Shown piece after piece: positions 8,734 through 16,007 of a stretch of DNA of 33,439 nt (positions are counted from its first letter, which is position 1; each line of letters opens with the position of its first letter). The notes under the pieces are model-generated. The model did no database searches, was not told the DNA's origin, and was given only the letters and a program-made list of their open reading frames with translations. Both the position numbers and the translations under genes were made by a program. Origin of the DNA: Trichococcus ilyis (GTDB lineage Bacteria > Bacillota > Bacilli > Lactobacillales > Aerococcaceae). The stretch covers positions 1-33,439 of the forward strand of contig NZ_FNYT01000033.1 in assembly GCF_900109135.1 (NCBI RefSeq), in the 5' to 3' direction.

Positions 8734-10354
8734 GTTTAATCCCCCTTTTCACCTCAAATAAAATATCTGAACAAGTCACGACTTTAACCATTCCGTCCTT
8801 GCTGGACACTTCGCGGAACTTCACCTTTTCTTTGCTAGATAACTTGCTTGCAATAATATGGGTAATGTCCCCTAATTCCGGCGACTCCTCCACGATGTCG
8901 AGTACGGTCTCGTTCAATTGGAATTGCGGCGCCAACTCTTCCGTATATTGCGTCTTTTCTTCCCGGAGTTCCTGCACATTCACAGACTTGTTCTTCAGCA
9001 ATTCGATGATGATTTCCCGGAAGATTTCGATTGTCGGAATCAACTTTTCCAACAACTCCTTTTTCTCGGAAACGATAGAGCTGATTTCATGCAGGGAAAT
9101 CGCTCCTCTTTCGGTCGCCAAACTCAATATTACCTGTAAAGAATGCTTGTATTTGTTCAGTTTTTCTTTTCGCAGACGCTGTTGCTCCGATTCCCAATCC
9201 TCCTCATCAAAGGAAAGCATCTCCACATCATCTTCCGCTTCCTTCTTTCGGATAGTCTTTTGATACTGGATTGCTTTGCTGATGTTATAGCTCTTCCTGA
9301 CTTTTTTTCGGAACAGCGGTGCCAAGAAATAATGGATATCTTCCAACTGCCCGGCGTCTTCGAGAACCAAATCATACAGATCCTTCCGGATATTGAAACG
9401 CTTTATCAATGACATTTGTGAAAGGTCCTCCAGTTCTTTAGCGTAAACATCTTTGAGATCGAAGTGAGCCTTCAGCAATTTCTGTTGCTCTTCGATAGCT
9501 CGCGATAGGTACATTTCAATGATCTTCAGGTAATTCAGCTTATCGAGTTCCTCTTCATCAAGCTTTTTGATGTTGATATCCTGTTCCTCGAATTCGATAA
9601 TTCTTTCACGGACGTGATTCTTGTAGCTGTCGAACTTGTTTTTGGTCGTCTCCAATGAACTCAAGTTTTCATCCATCAGATTTTTATATTCCTGTACTGA
9701 ATAGGAGAGTGCGTTCTGCTTAATCTTTAGGACAGCCTCCTGCATCTTCTGGAGCTGAATCCTGATCAGATTGAAGATGTTTTTCACGTCTTCGACCGCC
9801 TTATCGTAACTCTGCTTATCCAGATGCATTTTGAAGATGAATTCATGGATGGTCAATCGCATGTTCGCTTCCATCTCTAAAGTCGAAAGCAAAAGAGAGT
9901 ACCCATCGTTGGAAAGCTTGAAGCTTGTACGTCGCACGGTATCTTCGAGATAAATGATTTCGTTATTCAAAAAGCTGATGTTGATTGCCTGATACTCCTT
10001 TTCGGAAAAATCATATCCGTTGAAATACATGGCATTTCCATCATCACAGAGAACGGTGTTGACAATGAAGTCAGCCAAGTCCTTGCAATCTTCATAAGTC
10101 AGCGTTTTTTTCAGATAGCTCATATTGAGGTCATCTACAAAGCTGCCTATGTCGTCCAATGTACAAGGTTCATCCTTCAGAGACTGCTCCATGACGTATA
10201 GAAGCACCGCAAAGATGATGTTGGTCTGCTCATCAAAGTTCTCGAACCCAAATTTTTTCCAAGTGGTCTTCTGCATGCTGTTTTTGTACAGCAGGGCATA
10301 GGCACCCACCCGCTTCATTCTTTCGTTAAAATTATTCAGAAATTCATACTCCAT
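8723..10354 (-). CDS. jetA: Wadjet kleisin-like subunit JetA (DUF5716-type)
   Basis: The protein has 543 aa, starts at the ATG at 10354 only 4 nt after the jetD stop, and overlaps jetB by 11 nt. It opens with MEYEFLNNFNERMKRVGAYALLYKNSMQ and is highly charged and mostly helical, with several coiled-coil-prone stretches (about residues 190-300 and 400-450) and a C-terminal winged-helix-like part. This is the MukF-like kleisin role: it joins the two JetC heads and recruits JetB. The sequence and gene order fit the DUF5716 JetA group rather than the DUF3375 JetA of type I Wadjet. This suggests type III (or type II) Wadjet; the exact type needs profile searches. Confidence 0.85.
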   Translation of the reverse strand: MEYEFLNNFNERMKRVGAYALLYKNSMQKTTWKKFGFENFDEQTNIIFAVLLYVMEQSLKDEPCTLDDIGSFVDDLNMSYLKKTLTYEDCKDLADFIVNTVLCDDGNAMYFNGYDFSEKEYQAINISFLNNEIIYLEDTVRRTSFKLSNDGYSLLLSTLEMEANMRLTIHEFIFKMHLDKQSYDKAVEDVKNIFNLIRIQLQKMQEAVLKIKQNALSYSVQEYKNLMDENLSSLETTKNKFDSYKNHVRERIIEFEEQDINIKKLDEEELDKLNYLKIIEMYLSRAIEEQQKLLKAHFDLKDVYAKELEDLSQMSLIKRFNIRKDLYDLVLEDAGQLEDIHYFLAPLFRKKVRKSYNISKAIQYQKTIRKKEAEDDVEMLSFDEEDWESEQQRLRKEKLNKYKHSLQVILSLATERGAISLHEISSIVSEKKELLEKLIPTIEIFREIIIELLKNKSVNVQELREEKTQYTEELAPQFQLNETVLDIVEESPELGDITHIIASKLSSKEKVKFREVSSKDGMVKVVTCSDILFEVKRGIKHGI

Positions 10355-10358
10355 CGGC

Positions 10359-11369
10359 TCAGAAGTCTCCTATATTCAAAATTTCCTGCGGGATATATTC
10401 ATCTCTCTGCAAGATGTCCACTATCACTTTCCGATACTCCTCATCAAATTCCCGTAAAAACAGTTCCGAAATATTTCGGTTCTGCCCAGCTTTTGTTTTG
10501 GGCAAGGGCATGTCCATTCCCGTATATTTATCGATCATCGTAGTATAGCCCTCCATGAACGGCTGGAGAGCGTATGCGTCACCGATTTCTTTCTTCAGCC
10601 ATTCGTAAATATAGATGCCTTCATAATCCAGATCGCCGAGGTACAGGATGGCATTGTCGGCGTTCGCTATGTATGGTTCGACAGAAATGCCGAAGTCCTC
10701 GAAGCTTTTGAATATGTTTTTGCCTCCGCCGTACACAAGTGTGGCGATTTCAGTTCCGAATATCGCGTTGTTCCCCTCCAGCAGGTGCTTTCGCATGCTG
10801 AAAAAGGTGTCCTTATTCTCCAGGATCAGGATCTTCTGCGGTGTCTTCTTGCTGTGGGAATAATAAGCAAGGGGGACAGATGTCCCATAGTAATTCAGAT
10901 ATTCTTCCGAAAGTCCGAGATTCTTCAGAATCTTAATGCCGCCTTCTCTGCTTAGGAATTTTTCCCTTCCCCAAATTTCAAAACTGCGCTCGTTGATGGA
11001 TACCCTGTTATTCAATTTATGGCCATGGTGCAAAAAATAGGCGTTCAGCTTCATTACCTCAGCCCGATCCGCCTTGTATGATGCGATATTTTTTAAATAG
11101 TAGCTTGTATCCAATTTCATGTCCATTGTATACCTTAATTCGTTTATCAGCTCGGTGTTGTCTTCAACAATCGGCAACACACGATAGGCAGTCCGTAACG
11201 CCGGTCTTTTGCCATTTAAATTGCTGCTCTTCACGACTGCAATTATCCCATCATCAATAAGTTTATTAACTGTATCGTATAACTTTGTATAATCTTCCAT
11301 TGCGTAAAACTTTTCTATTTCGGATAAAGTTATTTTTTTCTTCCCTAAAACCCTGATGTCCTTTTTCAT
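10359..11369 (-). CDS. jetD: Wadjet nuclease subunit JetD (topoisomerase VI-like Toprim, DUF2220)
   Basis: 336 aa from the ATG at 11369, which is preceded by a GGGGGA site; an upstream TTG at 11435 has no ribosome site. The N-terminal third is winged-helix-like (KKITLSEIEKFYAMEDYTKLYDTVNKL). The C-terminal half is a Toprim domain related to the A subunit of topoisomerase VI: the conserved acidic residue is in ILILENKDTF (Glu184) and the DxD pair in YLGDLDYEG (Asp246, Asp248). JetD binds and cuts the plasmid DNA after JetC has extruded it. Here it is the first gene of the operon, as in type III-style layouts, and all three metal-binding acids are intact, so the system looks active. Confidence 0.88.
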   Translation of the reverse strand: MKKDIRVLGKKKITLSEIEKFYAMEDYTKLYDTVNKLIDDGIIAVVKSSNLNGKRPALRTAYRVLPIVEDNTELINELRYTMDMKLDTSYYLKNIASYKADRAEVMKLNAYFLHHGHKLNNRVSINERSFEIWGREKFLSREGGIKILKNLGLSEEYLNYYGTSVPLAYYSHSKKTPQKILILENKDTFFSMRKHLLEGNNAIFGTEIATLVYGGGKNIFKSFEDFGISVEPYIANADNAILYLGDLDYEGIYIYEWLKKEIGDAYALQPFMEGYTTMIDKYTGMDMPLPKTKAGQNRNISELFLREFDEEYRKVIVDILQRDEYIPQEILNIGDF

Positions 11370-11619
11370 AATGAAATCCCCCGGTGTTGATTGTGAAAAA
11401 CCTTCGTAAAACGGATGGCCTCTTTTAAAATACAATATATTGCCAATTTCTTATTCCATCATACACTATCTTGCTGTATTTTTTTTAAAAACTTAAAACA
11501 GCCACAGCATAATCCATAAATAACAAGTAGCGGCATTAAAATTTGATAAATCAACATTTTTGACTATATTTCACAATGGTTATATCTCGTCTTTGACTGT
11601 TTGCATATGAAAAACCAAC
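11370..11619 (-). promoter_or_regulatory. Leader and promoter region of the jet operon
   Basis: This AT-rich region lies between the terminator of the LysM gene and jetD and must hold the jet promoter unless transcription reads through. A 10-bp perfect palindrome, CAATATATTG (11433-11442), sits about 65 nt before the jetD start, and TATGAT occurs a little further up. No well-spaced -35/-10 pair stands out. The palindrome may be an operator, but this is only a suggestion. Confidence 0.3.
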
Positions 11620-11658
11620 TAAAAAACCTACAGAAGGCACTTTTTTCCATTCTGTAGG
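11619..11658 (-). terminator. Rho-independent terminator of the LysM/RCC1 gene
   Basis: Arms CCTACAGAA (11627-11635) and TTCTGTAGG (11650-11658) form a 9-bp perfect stem. On the minus strand it is followed at once by six T residues (11621-11626). It lies about 100 nt after the stop of the LysM gene and separates that gene from the jet operon. Confidence 0.85.
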
Positions 11659-11756
11659 GCTCTTTGTACTGTTGTTCTGGCTCTCATTTCCGAATGCTTG
11701 CTATCATATCAAGGATATGCAGTGGATTCTTCGTGCTGATGATGCGATGCACGACT

Positions 11757-13058
11757 TCATTTTCCTGCCCTTGTTTCCTGCGTATTCGTTTCAGGATGTC
11801 CGATATTCGTCCAGCCCAAGACCGCATACTGATCCCAAACATTCTCACCGGCAACCGCGACAGTGCCGTCTTTTCTGAGTCCGAACGTGTTGCCGCCCGC
11901 CGAAATGGCGATCACATCTTGCCAGTCGGATACCGCACATTGCCCTTCCTGATTATAGCCTGTCGCAACGACCGTACCATCCGATTTCAAACCTACTGTG
12001 TGATGGCTTCCGGCGGCTACGGCGATGATATTTGTCCAGCCTGAAACCGCGGATTGATCGTAGCCGTTGTCCCCCGTCACAACGACGGTTCCGTCCGCCT
12101 TCAAACCGACAGCATGCGCATCGCTGGCAGAAATGGATACGATATCCGTCCATCCGGATACCGCGAGTTGGTTCCAATCATTTTTGCCAGTGGCGACAAC
12201 TTTTCCGTCCGCTTTCAGGCCCAAGGTATACCCATATCCCGCTGATATGGCAACGATGTCTGTCCAGTCTTGGACAGCGCACTCACCGTTTGCGTTGTTT
12301 CCGGTCGCGATGACCGTGCCATCCGCTTTGAGACCGACTGTGTGCCCAATGCCGGCAGCTATAGCCACAATGTCCGTCCACTTGCCGACCTCGCCTTCAC
12401 CGTTGTGATTGCTTCCAGCAGCCACCACCGTGCCATCCGCCTTCAGCCCCACCGTGTGAAAGGCCCCCGCAGACACGGATACCATTTTCGTCCAGTCCCA
12501 AACCTCGCCTTGCCCGGCTTCATTCCACCCAGCGGCAACGACAGTCCCATCCTTTTTCAGCCCTGTCACATAGCCTCCGCCTGCGGAAAGGATCTCGCGT
12601 TGCGTGAAACTCTCCGCAAGCGGGATCGCCAGTATCTGGCCGACATAAATCAGTTCAGGATCAGCAATCGCATTGGTTTTCACCATTTGCGGGACGGTCA
12701 CACCATACCCGAGCGCGATTTCGGACAGCGTGTCGCCTGGCACCACCGTATAATACCTGCCGAAAGACTGCGGATGACCCACCCGCGCGGGAATAATCAG
12801 TCGGAGGCCGACCCTGATCAGGTCGGGATTGGCGATCGCATTTGCCTTCACCAGCTGTCGGACAGTCACGCCATATCTGATTGCGATGCCATACAGTGTG
12901 TCGCCCGGCTTGACTGTGTAGACTGCATTTTCCTGGGCTGCGATCTGTGTCTGCGCATGAGCAGCAATATTATTCATCGAAAACATGCCGAAAAGAAACA
13001 ATACCGAAAACAGAACAGCCGCTGCCGACTTGCGCCAATTTTTTACATGGACAAGCAT
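11757..13058 (-). CDS. Secreted protein: two LysM domains plus seven RCC1-like repeats
   Basis: 433 aa from the ATG at 13058, which has AAGAGG upstream; an ATG at 13181 lies in front of the predicted transcription start and is not used. The signal peptide ends near AAHA-QTQ (about residue 35). Two LysM modules follow (YTVKPGDTLYGIAIRYG and YTVVPGDTLSEIALGYG), which bind peptidoglycan and anchor the protein in the wall. The rest is seven repeats of about 38 residues with the pattern W-T-D-I-V-A-x-x-A-G-x-x-H-T-V-G-L-K-x-D-G-T-V-x-A, each holding GLK-x-DGTV. They match RCC1-type beta-propeller blades, and seven is the right number for one closed propeller. The function of the propeller is unknown; a surface binding platform is the natural guess. 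No cell-wall hydrolase domain is present. Confidence 0.85.
   Translation of the reverse strand: MLVHVKNWRKSAAAVLFSVLFLFGMFSMNNIAAHAQTQIAAQENAVYTVKPGDTLYGIAIRYGVTVRQLVKANAIANPDLIRVGLRLIIPARVGHPQSFGRYYTVVPGDTLSEIALGYGVTVPQMVKTNAIADPELIYVGQILAIPLAESFTQREILSAGGGYVTGLKKDGTVVAAGWNEAGQGEVWDWTKMVSVSAGAFHTVGLKADGTVVAAGSNHNGEGEVGKWTDIVAIAAGIGHTVGLKADGTVIATGNNANGECAVQDWTDIVAISAGYGYTLGLKADGKVVATGKNDWNQLAVSGWTDIVSISASDAHAVGLKADGTVVVTGDNGYDQSAVSGWTNIIAVAAGSHHTVGLKSDGTVVATGYNQEGQCAVSDWQDVIAISAGGNTFGLRKDGTVAVAGENVWDQYAVLGWTNIGHPETNTQETRAGK
11870..12590. repeat. In-gene tandem repeat of about 114 bp (RCC1 blades)
   Basis: The seven RCC1-like blades are also visible as diverged DNA repeats, for example recurring GTGCCATCCGCCTTCA-like segments spaced about 114 bp apart. 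They could recombine and change the number of blades. Confidence 0.6.
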
Positions 13059-13163
13059 TGCTCTTCGCCTCTTTTCCGAACCCATCAACATTGCCATTGG
13101 CCAGAAAATATCATCCGAAAGTGTGCATTGGCGGCAAAAACGTGCCTCTTGCTCTACATCTGA

Positions 13164-13192
13164 ATTGTACTGCTTCCGCATGACTTAATCAA
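13164..13192 (-). promoter_or_regulatory. Promoter of the LysM/RCC1 gene
   Basis: On the minus strand TTGATT (13187-13192) and TACAAT (13164-13169) are separated by exactly 17 nt. The implied start near 13157 gives a leader of about 100 nt and excludes the ATG at 13181 as start codon. It is divergent from the Fnr-type promoter at 13216. Confidence 0.6.
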
Positions 13193-13215
13193 AAGAAGCC
13201 CTCCCGCTCTTTTTC

Positions 13216-13257
13216 TTGACGCAGATCAAGTATCTTTTGGCGGATCCGTATTACAAT
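13216..13257 (+). promoter_or_regulatory. Crp/Fnr-type operator and -10 of the Ric-like gene
   Basis: TTGACGCAGATCAA (13216-13229) differs by one base from the Fnr consensus TTGAT-N4-ATCAA. A TACAAT -10 lies at 13252-13257. A start about seven bases later (about 13264) puts the centre of the operator at -41.5, the standard place for a class II activator site. No good -35 hexamer is present at the proper distance, as expected when an activator overlaps it. Control by a Fnr/Flp-family regulator, hence by oxygen or nitrosative stress, is therefore likely. Confidence 0.6.
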
Positions 13258-13290
13258 GAAAGTATCAAAACTCAGAAAGAAGGATCTCAT

Positions 13291-13593
13291 ATGTCCAATC
13301 AACATACATTCAACGAAGTGAAGGAAGCCATCTTTCCAACTTTGGCGCAGTATGTGCCGATCGTCGCACGCGTCCATGGGGAGAATCACCCGGAATTCCA
13401 TGAGGTGCATAAGCTAGTGGATGCCATCATGGCAAAGGCAGACGCAGCAGGCACAGAAAAACCCGACCTGAATGCAGAATTCAGCCAATTGCGCGCGGTT
13501 TCGAATGACTACACGGTCCCGGGCGATGTCTGCGAAAGCTACGAAGCGGTCTACAAGATGTTGGCCGAAGTGGATGCAGCCTATCAAAACTAA
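13291..13593 (+). CDS. Small Ric/ScdA-related protein (putative Fe-S cluster repair)
   Basis: 100 aa from the ATG at 13291, preceded by AAGGA; a longer in-frame ORF starts upstream but would begin inside the promoter. The segment PIVARVHGENHPEFHEVHKL holds four histidines (29, 33, 37, 40), followed by a conserved-looking YTVPGDVCESYEAVYKML with one cysteine (81). This resembles short Ric/ScdA/YtfE-related proteins of Lactobacillales, which use histidines and acids to bind a di-iron centre and repair Fe-S clusters after nitric oxide or oxygen damage. It is much shorter than the usual 220-240 aa di-iron protein, so it may be only a partner domain. The Fnr-like operator in front agrees with a redox or nitrosative stress role. 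Function is inferred. Confidence 0.55.
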   Translation: MSNQHTFNEVKEAIFPTLAQYVPIVARVHGENHPEFHEVHKLVDAIMAKADAAGTEKPDLNAEFSQLRAVSNDYTVPGDVCESYEAVYKMLAEVDAAYQN

Positions 13594-13680
13594 AGCGGTC
13601 TAAACAATTCCAGAATCATTACCATCGATTGGTGCTTCTTCAAACAATCAGTAACGTTTTAAATATCCGTATATTTATTT

Positions 13681-13725
13681 AACAAGACAGCTCAGGAGCA
13701 TATCCCAGGCTGTCTTGTTTGTGTT
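13681..13725 (+). terminator. Rho-independent terminator after the Ric-like gene
   Basis: Arms AACAAGACAGC (13681-13691) and GCTGTCTTGTT (13709-13719) pair perfectly over 11 bp and are followed by a T-rich stretch (TTTGTGTT). Confidence 0.75.
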
Positions 13726-13753
13726 AAAATATTGTTAATTAATCAATCCGAAA

Positions 13754-13783
13754 TTGATGCTTTAATTATCAAGTGCATTTAAT
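13754..13783 (+). promoter_or_regulatory. Candidate promoter of the DUF4230 gene
   Basis: TTGATG (13754-13759) and TTTAAT (13778-13783) are 18 nt apart. The start near 13790 would leave a leader of about 40 nt before the ATG at 13829. Confidence 0.4.
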
Positions 13784-13828
13784 TACAAGTGTGTTATCTA
13801 TCAAAATACTAGAAACGAGGAAAATTGC

Positions 13829-14437
13829 ATGAAGAAAAATTTTATACATCCAGTGCTGTGGACTGTTTTTGTCATAATAGCTGCAATAGTTATTCCTCTC
13901 TTTATTGACATCAATCCATTATTTGAAACCTCAACCGATAAATCCTCCGAAACGGCTCTACTGCGGGAGCAACTGGTTGAAATGTCGGAACTGACAACAT
14001 TGAAGTATGAGTACAGTAATGTAATCGTCAGCCGAACAGACAAAAATTTTTCTTTTTTCGATTTACCTGATTTCAAATATGCAGAAGCCATCCGCCTCAT
14101 TGAATATTCTGGGTATCTGAAAGCTGGGACCGATCTGTCCAAAATGGAATTAAGCATTGATGAAGCATCCAAGAATGCATTGGTCACGATCCCAGAAGCC
14201 CAAATACTCGATAATGTCGTGGAGACTGAGCAAATGACTGTAGAAGATATTAAAGGAACTATTTTTTCTGACTATCCTACTCAAACCATCATTGACGAAA
14301 TCAACACCCATAAAAAACAACTTGAGGAAGAAAAAATCAGCCAAGGCTTCTTGGAGGAAGCAAACGAGCAAGCAAAATCATTTTTCACTTCAGTTTTGGA
14401 GTCCCATGGTTATGAAGCTGACATAAAATTTAAATGA
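13829..14437 (+). CDS. DUF4230 family membrane-anchored protein
   Basis: 202 aa, ATG at 13829 with GAGGAAAA in front. An N-terminal membrane anchor (residues about 9-27) precedes a soluble domain with the marks of DUF4230: an early ELTTLKYEYSNVIVSR strand, a central AEAIRLIEYSGYLKAGTDLSKM, the LVTIPEAQILDNVVE strand, and a C-terminal helical EEANEQAKSFFTSVLESHG. The family is widespread in Firmicutes and Bacteroidetes; its biochemical role is not known to me. It is a single-gene unit with its own promoter and terminator. The soluble part is predicted to lie outside the membrane. Confidence 0.75.
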   Translation: MKKNFIHPVLWTVFVIIAAIVIPLFIDINPLFETSTDKSSETALLREQLVEMSELTTLKYEYSNVIVSRTDKNFSFFDLPDFKYAEAIRLIEYSGYLKAGTDLSKMELSIDEASKNALVTIPEAQILDNVVETEQMTVEDIKGTIFSDYPTQTIIDEINTHKKQLEEEKISQGFLEEANEQAKSFFTSVLESHGYEADIKFK

Positions 14438-14454
14438 TTCAAGATTCGATGATG

Positions 14455-14510
14455 TAAAAAAATCGCATGAAATGCAACAATCAAACGTTGCTTTCATGCG
14501 TTTTCTTTTT
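14455..14510. terminator. Bidirectional terminator between DUF4230 gene and allD
   Basis: The hairpin CGCATGAAA...TTTCATGCG (14464-14500) with inner GCAAC/GTTGC pairing has seven A before it and TTTTCTTTTT after it. It can stop the plus-strand DUF4230 transcript and the minus-strand allD transcript. Confidence 0.85.
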
Positions 14511-14581
14511 ACTCCAAAATGTCACTGCTGTTTCTTCTCAACTTCATGATAAATCCTGTTTTTCCCACATAAATTCAAAAA

Positions 14582-15649
14582 TCAGTTGGCAAAAGCGCTC
14601 AAGCCTTCATAGCTGTCGTTGTGGATCACATCGGATTTCAAATAGTTGATGATCGATTCCGGGATTTCCACGCCTTCGGATTTGTTCCGCTCATAACGCT
14701 CGTTCGATCCTTGGCCCGGATAACGGACACTCGAGAAGCCTGCCGCCGGTTTGACGGCATTCAGTTCCTCCATCGTTTGGCTGATGTGCTGTCTGAAAGT
14801 ATCGGCATCCCCGAAGCGGGCTGGATCGAGGATAATATAAAGTTGTCCCAAGTTCCGGCCGGCGTTCAGGTCATGGTACATGGAGCTGACGTGCTTCCTG
14901 AACGGCAGATTCATCAGGACGCCCGAAAAGACGTCGACCATCATCATTAAGCCATAACCTTTGGGTCCGGCGATGGGCATCAACCCTCTCACTGCATCCG
15001 GATCGGTTGTCGGCTCGCCGTTTTCATCGACAGCCCAGTCGGCCGGAATCTCGCGCCCTTTTGAGCGTGCATCCAAAATCTTGCCCCAAGCCTGCACGGT
15101 GGTTGCCATATCAAAAATCAGCGGCGTCTCCGTCGCACTCGGCGCGCCGAACCCGAGCGGATTGGTCCCGTAATACACCTCCGCACCCCCGAAAGGCACA
15201 GCCATCGGATCCGACTGCGTCATCGCCATGCCAGCTAAACCTGCTTCGGCAATTTTGCGCAAATAGTAGGACAAGGTGCCCGTGTGCCCGCATTTGGACA
15301 CGCCGACAACCGCCACACCGGATTCTTTCGCCATCTGGATGGCCGGTTCCAAGGCTAAGTTCGCCACATACTGCCCTTGCGCGTTGTCCCCATGGAAAAC
15401 GCCGGAACTCTCGCCGGTTTTTTCGAATCTGATTTCAGGCTCCAACGTGATGCCGCCTTTATGGATGCGCTCCGAATAATACTCCACCCGCACGGCGCCG
15501 TGGGAATGCACACCGCATAAGTCCGCATACACCAAATGGTTCGCGGTTTCGGCAGCTTGGACTTCCGGCAAGCCAGCTGCTTGAAGTTTATTTTTTATCA
15601 ATGCATGCAACTCATCGGGAGTCACTTTGATTAATTTTTCTTCCGACAT
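14582..15649 (-). CDS. allD: Ureidoglycolate dehydrogenase (NAD+)
   Basis: 355 aa from the ATG at 15649, which has a perfect AAGGAGG; an upstream GTG at 15673 lies within the ribosome site itself. The protein aligns from end to end in my recollection with E. coli AllD: YADLCGVHSHGAVRVEYY (HSHG at 48-51), SKCGHTGTLSYYLR (His122), QSDPMAVPFGGAEVYYGTNP, MATTVQAWGKILDARS and AGPKGYGLMMMVDVFSGVL. It belongs to the malate/L-lactate/ureidoglycolate dehydrogenase family and oxidises ureidoglycolate to oxalurate in the cytoplasm during allantoin breakdown under anaerobic conditions. No other allantoin genes are visible here, so it stands alone, and a related 2-hydroxyacid substrate cannot be excluded. 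Confidence 0.85.
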   Translation of the reverse strand: MSEEKLIKVTPDELHALIKNKLQAAGLPEVQAAETANHLVYADLCGVHSHGAVRVEYYSERIHKGGITLEPEIRFEKTGESSGVFHGDNAQGQYVANLALEPAIQMAKESGVAVVGVSKCGHTGTLSYYLRKIAEAGLAGMAMTQSDPMAVPFGGAEVYYGTNPLGFGAPSATETPLIFDMATTVQAWGKILDARSKGREIPADWAVDENGEPTTDPDAVRGLMPIAGPKGYGLMMMVDVFSGVLMNLPFRKHVSSMYHDLNAGRNLGQLYIILDPARFGDADTFRQHISQTMEELNAVKPAAGFSSVRYPGQGSNERYERNKSEGVEIPESIINYLKSDVIHNDSYEGLSAFAN

Positions 15650-15673
15650 GAATGATTCCTCCTTCTTTTTCAC

Positions 15674-16007
15674 TAATGATATCTAGACTGAATGCATATA
15701 GGGAGTCGCCAAACAGACTGCCCTCGCCTTGTCATAAAGCGCTACCATTTTATAAGATTACATTATCATAAGAAAATCCGGATGGATTTAGCTGAAGTGC
15801 ACAAACTGGCCACGGTCGATTGAACGTTTTAAACGAATGAAAAAATGCGCGATCTGCATACACCGCTCAACCGGAGCATATACAAATCACGCATTATTAT
15901 TTCTTACAATCTCCAACAACCCCACACACTGGTTTCCCATGCGCTCCATATCCAGAAACTGGAATACAAAAACCACTTCCAGTTTTCGGATTACCTCAAC
16001 GGCTCAC
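15674..16007. other. Intergenic region upstream of allD
   Basis: 334 bp without a gene. It holds the allD promoter region on one side and the terminator at 15839-15895 on the other. A cre-like sequence, ATGGTAGCGCTTTAT on the minus strand (about 15739-15753), has two mismatches to the catabolite-repression consensus and lies some 95 nt before allD. No clean -35/-10 pair was found. Confidence 0.35.
15836..15895 (-). terminator. Probable terminator of the lipoprotein gene
   Basis: Arms AATGCGCGAT (15844-15853) and ATCACGCATT (15886-15895) pair with one mismatch around an inner GCTC/GAGC stem. On the minus strand they are followed by a T run (five to six T). The hairpin is about 110 nt after the stop of the lipoprotein gene. 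Confidence 0.55.

Noticed and set aside
12270-13163. Long open frame on the plus strand
   Set aside because: It is the antisense of the LysM/RCC1 gene, has no ribosome site and no recognisable domain; GC-rich third positions of the real gene keep it open.
13058-13181. Longer N-terminus (ATG at 13181) for the LysM/RCC1 protein
   Set aside because: It lies upstream of the transcription start implied by TTGATT-N17-TACAAT and lacks a ribosome site; the signal peptide starts properly at 13058.
15739-15755. cre site upstream of allD
   Set aside because: Two mismatches to the consensus, including core-flanking positions; kept only as a mention in the intergenic entry.
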